Shown: in pieces, positions 41,956 to 48,804 of the stretch | How the letters are laid out: each line of letters starts with the position of its first letter | Numbering within the stretch: the first letter of the stretch is position 1 | IMG/VR virus record: IMGVR_UViG_3300042469_000068 | Coordinates: 1 to 64,000 of that record | Direction: 5' to 3' (one strand) | DNA: 64,000 nt | Source of the DNA: a virus | The notes under the pieces: generated by a model | Database searches by the model: none | What the model was told of the DNA's origin: nothing | What the model saw: only the letters and a program-made list of their open reading frames with translations | Made by a program: the position numbers and the translations under genes

Positions 41956-43134
41956 TTAGTCTCTCTTGAGGATGAATTTTTTGAAGTCCACAAAGGCATT
42001 AGTCTTACCTTGTGCCGAAGGTCCACCAGTATCAGCAAATGTGATGTTAGCTTTGGTAATAACTTCGCCATTAGGCGCTATGAACAGAATATTCGCGTTA
42101 TTTGTTTTGCCGTTTCTCTTTACTGTGAGAGTGAAATTCTTCGACAGTTGTGAAATCATCCTTTGTAATTCTTCACTCTTGCGAGAAGAAATGATCTTCT
42201 GTTTACCCGCTTCACCAATAGCAGCGTAGAAATCATCCTCACCATCGAAACCTAACATACGCAGAACTCTTTCATTCATCACTTTCTTGTGTTTAGGATA
42301 ATATTTCTGAAAGATTTTGGCAATTATTTCGATCACATCTCCATGTGTTTTCTTAGCTTTCTTACGGGCATCTTCTTTTGATTTGCCTTTTTTCATTTCA
42401 GTTCCAATGATATTCTGATAATCATAAAGTTGACGCAAATCTTTTTCAGAACCATAGTCTTTGGCAAATTTGAGAATGAACTTTTCCGTACTACCTGAAA
42501 TGTCAGCATCGGCATCATAGAACAAGGTCTTAATTAAGCTAATGAAAGTAGAATTTGAAAGATTGATAGATGCCGACTTATATGCTTTCAAAGAAGCCAC
42601 AATCTTATCAACAACCACTTTTTCTGAATCCTTTGTGACAGTCAATATTAAATCTGCTTTGGTAACACCTTTGCCAGAATCTCCTGTGAGATTAATATCA
42701 AAAGTAAGTAAAAGTAGGTCTTCGTCTTTAACGATAACATCCTCAAAGATTTGTTTTGCTATAATAGAACCTGCTGTTACCATTCTATCAATTTCAGATT
42801 GAGAAGCACCGAGTTTTTGGACTATTTTCTTTTTAGCTAGAAATTCATCATTAAGCTTCTTAGGATTTGATCTACTCGTTAAGCGCAGACCTTTATTTTT
42901 GATTACGCTAGAGAGAGTTGAAGCACAGGCAAATTCCGAAAGATATCCCAATCGTGATTTTAAATCTATATCTTCATTCAAATTGCTATCGGGTATATCG
43001 ATTTTCATGGATACTTGTTTTCCAAAACTCAGTGACGCCAACAAAGACTTAAACTTTTCTACTATCGAACCAAAGAGTTTCGATAGGAAAGATTCAGTTA
43101 GCTTGATCTGTTTATATTCTTCGTATGTTAGCAT
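41956..43134 (-). CDS. Unknown protein, possible PD-(D/E)xK nuclease fold
   Basis: 392 residues. N-terminal helices (MLTYEEYKQIKLTESFL), then YLSEFACASTL, FDINLTGDSGKGVTKADLIL and VASLKAYKSASI. The spacing E ... D-x-x-L ... S-L-K resembles a PD-(D/E)xK nuclease core (inference only). The end carries a GKTNAFVDFKKFI segment. A TATAAATA late box lies five bases before the ATG and no ribosome site is visible, so the mRNA may be leaderless. Unusual location between 62 and the methyltransferase, so it may be an insertion. Confidence 0.6.
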   Translation of the reverse strand: MLTYEEYKQIKLTESFLSKLFGSIVEKFKSLLASLSFGKQVSMKIDIPDSNLNEDIDLKSRLGYLSEFACASTLSSVIKNKGLRLTSRSNPKKLNDEFLAKKKIVQKLGASQSEIDRMVTAGSIIAKQIFEDVIVKDEDLLLLTFDINLTGDSGKGVTKADLILTVTKDSEKVVVDKIVASLKAYKSASINLSNSTFISLIKTLFYDADADISGSTEKFILKFAKDYGSEKDLRQLYDYQNIIGTEMKKGKSKEDARKKAKKTHGDVIEIIAKIFQKYYPKHKKVMNERVLRMLGFDGEDDFYAAIGEAGKQKIISSRKSEELQRMISQLSKNFTLTVKRNGKTNNANILFIAPNGEVITKANITFADTGGPSAQGKTNAFVDFKKFILKRD

Positions 43135-43139
43135 AATTC

Positions 43140-43147
43140 TATTTATA
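43140..43147 (-). promoter_or_regulatory. T4-type late promoter box
   Basis: Exact TATAAATA on the minus strand, ending only five bases before the ATG of the 392-aa gene at 43134. A late transcript would begin at or in the start codon. The neighbouring GTTGACA just upstream adds a -35-like element, but no -10 at proper spacing precedes the ATG. Confidence 0.55.
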
Positions 43148-43159
43148 TGTCAACGAACT

Positions 43160-44056
43160 TCATTCATACTCGAATAGCTTTTCTAGAGTATTTTCCTTAT
43201 TAAAACAATGATCCTGAATACGGCGTTCTGAGATATCAACATAGTGTTTGTCTAGATCAATACCAACAAACTTCTGTCCTTCCTGTATTGCTGCGATGCC
43301 AGTAGACCCTGATCCCATAAATGGATCAATAACAAGACCATTAGCAGGCGCATACACACGACAAAGATATCGCATCAAAGAGATCGGCTTAGGAGTCGGG
43401 TGATCGTTATATTCTCCGCGTTCCTTTCTCGTTACTCTAGGTGCGTAGAAATATTTCTGGTGTTCAGTGTCATCAAAATGGCCGATGATATTTGAAGGAT
43501 AACGTCCAGTAGGATTAGCATCTTCTGTTTCCTTCACAGCTTGATCAGCAGCTTTAGCTACATCACTGCCAAATGCTCGACGCTTTGATCCACCCTTAAT
43601 CCATCCAGTTGGCGGTTTACCATCCCAAGGAATACGCGCACGATCAATATTAATCTTGCCGCAACCCCACTTCTCAAAGTTCTTCTCAATAGAACCCTCA
43701 ATAGGTTTCTGAGCTACAAAGATTGGTTCATGAGCAGGCTTAAGACGATTAGCTTTTGCCATCTTAGTCGTGATCATCCAAACAATCATGTCAAGAGGAC
43801 GGAAGCCAGCATCTTCAACATTAACTGCCATGCGGTGATAAAATTCAGGCGCACAAAATGACAAGACAAAAGCGCCGGGCTTCAATACCCTATTCATTTC
43901 TTTCCAAGTATCAACAGGAGGAACATTATGATCCCAACCAACACCAGCAATTTCCATACCATAAGGAGGATCAGTAATACAAGCATCAATGGAATTTGCT
44001 TCCATTGATTTCATTGCTGCGATATTGTTAGAGCATATCAGTTTGTAATTAGACAT
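43160..44056 (-). CDS. DNA methyltransferase, N6-adenine/N4-cytosine beta class
   Basis: 298 residues from ATG 44056, supported by GTGGA eight bases upstream (GTG at 44062 is an alternative). Catalytic motif IV DPPYGMEIAG comes before SAM motif I DPFMGSGSTG, the order of beta-class enzymes. HPTPKPISLM, the VGIDLDKHYV block and a target region with many Lys/Arg between them complete it. Likely an orphan modifying enzyme that protects phage DNA. It is inserted between clamp-loader genes 44 and 62, an unusual place. The recognition site cannot be predicted. Confidence 0.9.
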   Translation of the reverse strand: MSNYKLICSNNIAAMKSMEANSIDACITDPPYGMEIAGVGWDHNVPPVDTWKEMNRVLKPGAFVLSFCAPEFYHRMAVNVEDAGFRPLDMIVWMITTKMAKANRLKPAHEPIFVAQKPIEGSIEKNFEKWGCGKINIDRARIPWDGKPPTGWIKGGSKRRAFGSDVAKAADQAVKETEDANPTGRYPSNIIGHFDDTEHQKYFYAPRVTRKERGEYNDHPTPKPISLMRYLCRVYAPANGLVIDPFMGSGSTGIAAIQEGQKFVGIDLDKHYVDISERRIQDHCFNKENTLEKLFEYE

Positions 44057-44996
44057 ATTCACAGTCCACCATTAGTTCGGTCAAACAAGCGACTAGATTG
44101 ATTTCTTGATCAGCAACAAACGCGGCCTGATATTGATACTTTGAGATAATCACAACTGCTTGTGGAATACTCTCAGGCTTGAAATACTCATACAGACTAT
44201 CATAGACCTTGCGATAGATACGTGCTGGCTCAATATCAGAATTGGCTACACACCACTTTCGCATATCACCAAAGTTCTTGTCCTTTAGAAACTTAACCAG
44301 CTCGGAAATTTTACGAACATCTGAGAGTTGTGCAACGATGCCTGCATCCAAAGAGCCAGAAGAACTATACCGCTGTAGCTCATTAAGAGTACGGCGATAG
44401 TCAGGGAAGTACTTTTCGATAATCTTCGCAAGAACCGCCTTATCATAAGTGATACCTTCCAGTGTTAGTACGTTTTCCATACGCTTCATCAACTGCATGG
44501 CCATCTTCGACTTCTCATCATTCTTCAAAGCAAAGTCAATGACAGAACAACGAGAATGAAGAGCATCAATCAGCTTGGACTTGAAGTTACAAGTGAAGAT
44601 GAATGTACAGTTAGCAGAAAACTCTTCGATAGCACCACGCATCGCTGCCTGTGCATCTGGAGTCATATAGTCAGCTTCGTCTAGGATAATTACCTTTTTA
44701 CCACCAGTCAGAGACACAGTGGAAGCATAACCGCGAATGGTAGTTCGCAGCATATCAATACCACGATTTTCAGAGGCATTGATATACAGATGATTGATAC
44801 CAATCTCATCACACATAGCTTTCGCTACGGTTGTCTTACCAACACCCGCAGAACCAGTCAACATGAGATTTGGAATTTCTTGCTTCTCTACATATTCCTG
44901 AAATGGCTTTTTCAGGCGATCAGGAAGAATACAATCAGCAATAGTCTTCGGGCGGTACTTCTCGACCCACAGGAAGGATTCGTTCGTCAATTTCAT
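44049..44996 (-). CDS. 44: Clamp loader large subunit, T4 gp44 type
   Basis: 315 residues (T4 319). AAA+ ATPase: LTGSAGVGKTTVAKAM (Walker A), IILDEADYMT (Walker B), the sensor region AANCTFIFTCN-like and HSRCSVIDF arginine finger of the RFC family. Opens FLWVEKYRPKTIADCILP, an RFC box. Four copies pair with gp62 to open and load the gp45 ring. The start overlaps the 81-aa gene by about 62 bases, and a sigma70-like promoter lies inside that gene. Confidence 0.96.
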   Translation of the reverse strand: MKLTNESFLWVEKYRPKTIADCILPDRLKKPFQEYVEKQEIPNLMLTGSAGVGKTTVAKAMCDEIGINHLYINASENRGIDMLRTTIRGYASTVSLTGGKKVIILDEADYMTPDAQAAMRGAIEEFSANCTFIFTCNFKSKLIDALHSRCSVIDFALKNDEKSKMAMQLMKRMENVLTLEGITYDKAVLAKIIEKYFPDYRRTLNELQRYSSSGSLDAGIVAQLSDVRKISELVKFLKDKNFGDMRKWCVANSDIEPARIYRKVYDSLYEYFKPESIPQAVVIISKYQYQAAFVADQEINLVACLTELMVDCEYV

Positions 44997-45180
44997 TCAC
45001 CATCTTTTGAATTAGGAGTTTTGCACCTTCACCGCCAAGCTGCTGAACATAGATCATCTTGGCGGTAACCATCATGTTGGAAGCCAACATTAGCAAGTCT
45101 TCAACATTATCGCACATCATGATCTGCCTGTCAATAGGCTTCATGAGTTCGTCCATTCGTGCTATTACATCTTTGGTCAT
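44935..45180 (-). CDS. Hypothetical helical protein overlapping gene 44
   Basis: 81 residues, all-helical in appearance (MTKDVIARMDELMKPIDRQIM; LLMLASNMMVTAKMIYVQQL). I recognise similar short proteins before 44 in T4-like marine phages; function unknown. The coding region overlaps the start of gene 44 by about 62 bases, a large overlap for this genome. It is supported by spacing to the GIY-YIG gene and by carrying the 44 promoter. Confidence 0.6.
   Translation of the reverse strand: MTKDVIARMDELMKPIDRQIMMCDNVEDLLMLASNMMVTAKMIYVQQLGGEGAKLLIQKMVNEIDERILPVGREVPPEDYC
45106..45134 (-). promoter_or_regulatory. Sigma70-like promoter ahead of gene 44
   Basis: TTGACA, 17-base spacer, GATAAT on the minus strand within the 81-aa gene, about 110 bases before the clamp-loader gene start. 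Confidence 0.5.
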
Positions 45181-45182
45181 TA

Positions 45183-45686
45183 TTAAGCTTTCTTTCTGGT
45201 ATTAAACCTAGACTTTAACATTATTGCTACTGTTTCATCAAGTGTTTCATACTCAACAACAAGATTTTCCACTTTTGGAAATTCACTTTTTGGAAAAAAC
45301 TTTACCAAAAGATTATTAGGATTTACACCAGCACGCCGAGCCTTTCTTGCTCCAGGATGATCTTCATCATGTCTAGAAACTCCATGAAGTTCCTTCACAA
45401 ATCTATATACTCGTTGTCTCATAGAATGATTACTTCCTCCAGTGTATAGACAAGACATATCGTTGATCGTCTTTTCATATATCGCGTATAGTCCTGGACA
45501 ATCTATCTCACTATATTTTGGCTGTATAAAATTAAATTCTTCTTCATGGAATGAGATTGAGCATTCCCTGTTTGGTGTAATAAATGAATTTATGCGATAA
45601 AAAGGTTTACTGTAACCAAGAGTGACTATCTTTCTGGCATAGTCCCAATTGTCAACATAAACATCACCATACAAATCGATTGCCAT
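45183..45686 (-). CDS. GIY-YIG-like nuclease domain protein
   Basis: 167 residues. A middle segment CPGLYAIYEKTI, then MSCLYTGGSN, follows the GIY-(10-11)-YIG pattern in GLY/YTG form, then SMRQRVYRFVKEL supplies the conserved arginine and a late VVEYETLDET the glutamate. GIY-YIG domains cut or nick DNA; a free-standing copy beside replication genes could be a homing endonuclease. The motifs are altered, so activity is uncertain. N- and C-terminal flanks unknown. Starts two bases after the end of the 68-aa gene. Confidence 0.65.
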   Translation of the reverse strand: MAIDLYGDVYVDNWDYARKIVTLGYSKPFYRINSFITPNRECSISFHEEEFNFIQPKYSEIDCPGLYAIYEKTINDMSCLYTGGSNHSMRQRVYRFVKELHGVSRHDEDHPGARKARRAGVNPNNLLVKFFPKSEFPKVENLVVEYETLDETVAIMLKSRFNTRKKA

Positions 45687-45893
45687 TTACTTTACCTTTT
45701 TCCATTTAAAACCTAAGATCAACTCTTGCATCTTACGATGGAACCAATTAGGTTCTTGTCCTTCAAAAGGAGTGTAGACAAGACCTCTTTTGGAACCAAA
45801 CAAATGACATTGCCAGTCTGAAGATTTAGGCGGAAAATCTATAGATGTTATCCGTGAATCCTCAATAACATATTTGTTTCTATCATCCATCAC
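45687..45893 (-). CDS. Conserved phage hypothetical protein
   Basis: 68 residues. HLFGSKRGLVYTPFEGQEPN, WFHRKMQELILGFKWKK is a pattern I recognise in T4-like cyanophages and their relatives, always as an unnamed protein near the clamp genes. Basic C-terminus suggests nucleic-acid contact. Coupled by overlap to the DsbA-like gene upstream. Confidence 0.7.
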   Translation of the reverse strand: MMDDRNKYVIEDSRITSIDFPPKSSDWQCHLFGSKRGLVYTPFEGQEPNWFHRKMQELILGFKWKKVK

Positions 45894-46174
45894 TTCATCA
45901 CGGCGTCATAGAATTCTTCGAACTGACGGTTCTCTTCCTGCTCTTCGGCATAGTTGGACTTGTAGTAGACCTTTGCCATGCGGCGAATGATCTTCTTATC
46001 CACACCAGTCTTATCAACTGCGCCATCCAACGCGCTCTTCTGGAAGTCTCGCTCGGAAGCCACGCGCGTCATGCTATCGTTCATTTCACGAATAGCATTC
46101 TTCAAGTCTGTCTTCTGAGTTTCGGTAAGAGAATTGATACTCACGAAAGGCTTATTGTGTCCGATACCAGCCAT
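45890..46174 (-). CDS. dsbA: DsbA-like late-transcription/dsDNA-binding protein
   Basis: 94 residues from ATG 46174, which follows TTGGAG; the longer frame to 46258 runs inside the clamp gene. The segment after position 40 (ALDGAVDKTGVDKKIIRRMAKV, YYKSNYAEEQEE, FEEFYDAVM) matches T4 DsbA, which binds DNA near late promoters. The N-terminus MAGIGHNKPF is a motif frequent in alphaproteobacterial and rhizobial phage proteins. It probably assists gp55-dependent late transcription or recombination. Confidence 0.75.
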   Translation of the reverse strand: MAGIGHNKPFVSINSLTETQKTDLKNAIREMNDSMTRVASERDFQKSALDGAVDKTGVDKKIIRRMAKVYYKSNYAEEQEENRQFEEFYDAVMK

Positions 46175-46175
46175 A

Positions 46176-46841
46176 TTACTTTGTCTCCAATGCGATGAAA
46201 TACTTGATCTTGTCCTTGAATACGCCACTTGTAGAAGTAAACTTGGCAAATGCTCCAAGCTGCATCTCTACATCATAGTCACCAGGAACGAGCTTGATGT
46301 TATCAACCTTAAACGATGCGATGAAGTCAGCACCCTTGTAATCATTCAACTTGAACGAAGCTGAATTGGAAGTGTCGTTTGCCTTCTCATGGGTCTGTAA
46401 ACGAATTTCACCATTCTTACCAACAACGGAAAGATGAGTGAGATTGTTCATAGCTGCCAAACGAAGAAGCTTGGTCAGAATGGCATTCGTGAGAGTGAAG
46501 CTAACATCGACCTGCTTAAGCTTCAACTCCTTGTCGGGAGGAGATACGATAAGGTTAGGCGAACAAGAATAATAATTGAAAGCGATATCGCCATCATTCA
46601 TCATTACAGAGTTTTCGCTAAAGCTTAGATCAGGATTTCCAAGAGTAGAAACATTACCCAGGAACTGATTTAGATCATAGATGCCGAACTGAGATGGAAT
46701 CGCGTCTTCAAGTTCGACTTCAACAAGAATGGACTTCTCAGGGGAAATAGTCTTCTGAACATTTCCCTTCTGCAAGACAAGTCCGGAATTGATCGCAGAA
46801 AAGTTCTTCAATACACTTAGGGTGTTTTCACTAATCTTCAT
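46176..46841 (-). CDS. 45: Sliding clamp, T4 gp45 type
   Basis: 221 residues (T4 228). Homotrimeric processivity ring. LSVLKNFSAINSGLVLQKGNV, FGIYDLNQFLGNVSTL and the C-terminal LVPGDYDVEMQLGAFAKFTS match T4 gp45. It also couples replication to late transcription through gp55/gp33. The order 44-...-45 is conserved but separated from 44 by four genes. Promoter TTTACA-17-TATACT lies in the 3' end of the dNMP-kinase gene. Confidence 0.95.
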   Translation of the reverse strand: MKISENTLSVLKNFSAINSGLVLQKGNVQKTISPEKSILVEVELEDAIPSQFGIYDLNQFLGNVSTLGNPDLSFSENSVMMNDGDIAFNYYSCSPNLIVSPPDKELKLKQVDVSFTLTNAILTKLLRLAAMNNLTHLSVVGKNGEIRLQTHEKANDTSNSASFKLNDYKGADFIASFKVDNIKLVPGDYDVEMQLGAFAKFTSTSGVFKDKIKYFIALETK

Positions 46842-46866
46842 AATATAATCTCCAGTGTTTTTTAGT

Positions 46867-47517
46867 TTAGGCTGCTAGTATAGCAGGCTTTTGTGGGCCT
46901 GTAAAGACTTTTAGCATGTGACCAATATCAGCTTCAAGCATGGAAATGCTTCCATTATTATCAAGCTGATAATCCATAATCTGACCTGCCCATGCCCATT
47001 CGGAATAGTGGACTTTGTAATGATCTACCATTCTATCTTGAGCAATAGAATCATTTGCGTTTGCTTTCACTGCTTCATCATACCAAACAGGATCAGCATT
47101 ACGACAAACACGAACAGCGAAGCCGCCCTTTGACCGCATCCATTCAATCTCATTTGGGAATCGAACATCTGCGATAACTACATTCTTGTACATTTCCATC
47201 TTACGCTCAAGCGCATATACCCAAACATCCTTATGAAATACATCACGACCGGCTTCGGTACCCATTAGCTGTAGAGCAAGGCGAGGAGAGAAATCATAGC
47301 CAAACTTTGTCGACCACCATTCGTCCTTAGTCTCGCGGAAACTACGGCTTTCATCCGTATCACCTTCGAGGAGAGACCGCTGCCATCCGAAGATGGCAGC
47401 AGTTGCGTCCTTAACAGCATCCGCAAATGAAAGCTTTACGAAGCCGTGTTTCTCAACTAGAATATCAGCCGCAGTTCCTTTACCGCTACCGATAAAACCA
47501 ATTACACCAATGATCAT
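46867..47517 (-). CDS. 1: Deoxynucleoside monophosphate kinase (T4 gp1 type)
   Basis: 216 residues (T4 241). P-loop GFIGSGKGTAADIL at about 7-20, lid/substrate region FADAVKDATAAIFGW, LALQLMGTEAGRDVFHKDVW and VVIADVRFPNEIEW. It phosphorylates dNMPs, including modified ones in T-even phages, to dNDPs, feeding the phage nucleotide pool. Fits beside the clamp as part of replication supply. Ends in a short TGPQKPAILAA tail. Confidence 0.92.
   Translation of the reverse strand: MIIGVIGFIGSGKGTAADILVEKHGFVKLSFADAVKDATAAIFGWQRSLLEGDTDESRSFRETKDEWWSTKFGYDFSPRLALQLMGTEAGRDVFHKDVWVYALERKMEMYKNVVIADVRFPNEIEWMRSKGGFAVRVCRNADPVWYDEAVKANANDSIAQDRMVDHYKVHYSEWAWAGQIMDYQLDNNGSISMLEADIGHMLKVFTGPQKPAILAA
46877..46905 (-). 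promoter_or_regulatory. Sigma70-like promoter of the sliding clamp
   Basis: TTTACA, 17-base spacer, TATACT on the minus strand. The -10 box straddles a short inverted repeat CTGCTA/TAGCAG with a TAC loop, a possible operator or folded element. Lies at the 3' end of the dNMP-kinase gene. Confidence 0.6.
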
Positions 47518-48410
47518 TATAGATTTCCTGTATGATTAGCGATTGCTTGCATGTTTCCAGTAAAGGCATAAGTGCCAACGTGCTGAGTTTTCATCCATGG
47601 GCACAGCCAAATTTGACCGCCCATCTTTCTCCAGTACTGACAGAACATATAATCTTCTGAGAGATAGCGATGAGAAGCCGTCTTCTCTGCTTCCATAAAC
47701 TTCTTAGCGGCTCCACTTACATCTTCACCATTTGAAGCTTTCAAGACAAGAGAATACAAATCATCATATGTATAACCATTATCCATAACGGTATCAAAGT
47801 ATGCGTGAATGTAACGAGTGCCATCAAAATTTGCTTGACCAATATGATCGGGCTTATAGTTCTGCTTAGGATAAGCTTCTCTAAACTTATCAAAAACTTC
47901 TCTCTTGACCATCATGTAACCAGTTCCAAGTTCAAGAACTTCAAGAGGTTCTCTCACATTAAATGACTTTGTACCAGGAACAGGATTAAAGACATAATCG
48001 CCAACAAGACCCTCAAGTTCTCCTGGATTGATTACAGGATTTTTAGCTAGAGCAGCAACTATATTTTTCCAGTTAATTGCCTTCTTTGGATAAGGAGCAC
48101 CAATTACGTCCTTATCAAGGGCCATCATCGCAAGAATATCTTGCGGCTCGAAATGAATATCGGAATCGAGAAAGAGTAAGTGAGTATAACCAGAACGCAA
48201 GAATTCATCTACGAGATAATTTCTTGCGCGAGTAATTAGGGATTCGTTAAACAGAAATGAGAATCTATTTTCAATTCCATATTGAAAACAAATTGCTTGA
48301 AGGTCTAGACAAGCCTTCATGTAAAGACCGTTATTAACACCACCGTACATAGGCGTTGCTATGAACAGCTTGTTCTTTCTCAGGTCTTCAACTTTGATTG
48401 ATAATTCCAT
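47517..48410 (-). CDS. Glycosyltransferase-like protein (GT62/ANP1-like)
   Basis: 297 residues. FIATPMYGGVNNGLYMKACLDL, SLITRARNYLVDEFLRSGYTHLLFLDSDIHFEP (DxD) and IGAPYPKKAINW are the pattern of GT62-like glycosyltransferases widespread in T4-like cyanophages. It probably modifies a phage or host glycan or DNA; substrate unknown. It is separate from the big glycan island and has its own promoter inside a terminator hairpin. Confidence 0.8.
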   Translation of the reverse strand: MELSIKVEDLRKNKLFIATPMYGGVNNGLYMKACLDLQAICFQYGIENRFSFLFNESLITRARNYLVDEFLRSGYTHLLFLDSDIHFEPQDILAMMALDKDVIGAPYPKKAINWKNIVAALAKNPVINPGELEGLVGDYVFNPVPGTKSFNVREPLEVLELGTGYMMVKREVFDKFREAYPKQNYKPDHIGQANFDGTRYIHAYFDTVMDNGYTYDDLYSLVLKASNGEDVSGAAKKFMEAEKTASHRYLSEDYMFCQYWRKMGGQIWLCPWMKTQHVGTYAFTGNMQAIANHTGNL

Positions 48411-48428
48411 GCGGGTACTCCATAATAA

Positions 48429-48462
48429 AAAGGGATGCTACGCTTATATATAGCATCCCTTT
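48429..48462 (-). terminator. Terminator hairpin with promoter box in its loop
   Basis: On the minus strand AAAGGGATGCTA pairs perfectly with TAGCATCCCTTT (12 base pairs) around a ten-base loop, followed by TTTATT. It would end the HTH-protein transcript. The promoter at 48447-48475 overlaps it, with its -10 box in the loop. Confidence 0.75.
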
Positions 48463-48475
48463 TTGGACATGTCAA
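48447..48475 (-). promoter_or_regulatory. Sigma70-like promoter of the GT62-like gene
   Basis: TTGACA, 17-base spacer, TATATA on the minus strand. The spacer holds one arm of the terminator hairpin and most of the -10 box lies in the loop. New transcripts would start after the left arm and not form the hairpin. Confidence 0.65.
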
Positions 48476-48481
48476 TAAAAA

Positions 48482-48694
48482 TTAGGCAGCAAAACGATAA
48501 AACATCTTGCGCTTACCGTTAACAGTACGGTAGTTGCTATAGATGCGATGGCCTTCAAGAGTGCGTAGGTCATACACACGCTTGGAAACGCTGGCCTTAG
48601 GTACACCAGTCAGACGGGCAATCTGGGCAACAGTGATGCCAGCACCCTTGGTATTCTGACGGAGAACCTTAGCAACCTTACGAATCTGAGACAT
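48482..48694 (-). CDS. Small winged helix-turn-helix DNA-binding protein
   Basis: 70 residues, basic. KGAGITVAQIARLTGVPKASVSKRVYDLRTLEGHRIYSN is an HTH followed by a wing (YRTVNGKRKMFYRFAA). Close in form to IclR/MarR-type winged-helix transcriptional regulators, but reduced to the DNA-binding part. A palindrome lies within its own promoter, so autoregulation is likely (inference). It lies between a GT62-like gene and the CobS-like gene. Confidence 0.8.
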   Translation of the reverse strand: MSQIRKVAKVLRQNTKGAGITVAQIARLTGVPKASVSKRVYDLRTLEGHRIYSNYRTVNGKRKMFYRFAA

Positions 48695-48731
48695 TCAATA
48701 ACTCCATAATAAAATAACCGCTTTGTTGGAA

Positions 48732-48767
48732 CAGACACTATGGCGCGGTTGTCTACCATAGTGTCTG
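48732..48767 (-). promoter_or_regulatory. 5'-leader hairpin of the HTH gene
   Basis: A perfect 12-base inverted repeat CAGACACTATGG/CCATAGTGTCTG with a 12-base loop begins right after the -10 box, so it forms at the extreme 5' end of the transcript. It is not followed by a T run; more likely an mRNA-stabilising or regulatory leader than a terminator. Confidence 0.6.
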
Positions 48768-48769
48768 CT

Positions 48770-48798
48770 ATTATACATTAGGTAGAACCTAATGTCAA
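48770..48798 (-). promoter_or_regulatory. Perfect sigma70 promoter with operator palindrome
   Basis: Perfect TTGACA, 17-base spacer, perfect TATAAT on the minus strand. The spacer and box edges form the inverted repeat ACATTAGGT / ACCTAATGT with a three-base centre (48775-48795). This is a classic repressor site, best explained by the small HTH protein encoded just downstream. Confidence 0.75.
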
Positions 48799-48804
48799 CT
48801 CTTT

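Noticed and set aside
41956-42071. N-terminal extension of the gp62 frame to 42071
   Set aside because: The extra 39 codons lie within the neighbouring gene, lack similarity to gp62 and have a good family-matching ATG at 41954.
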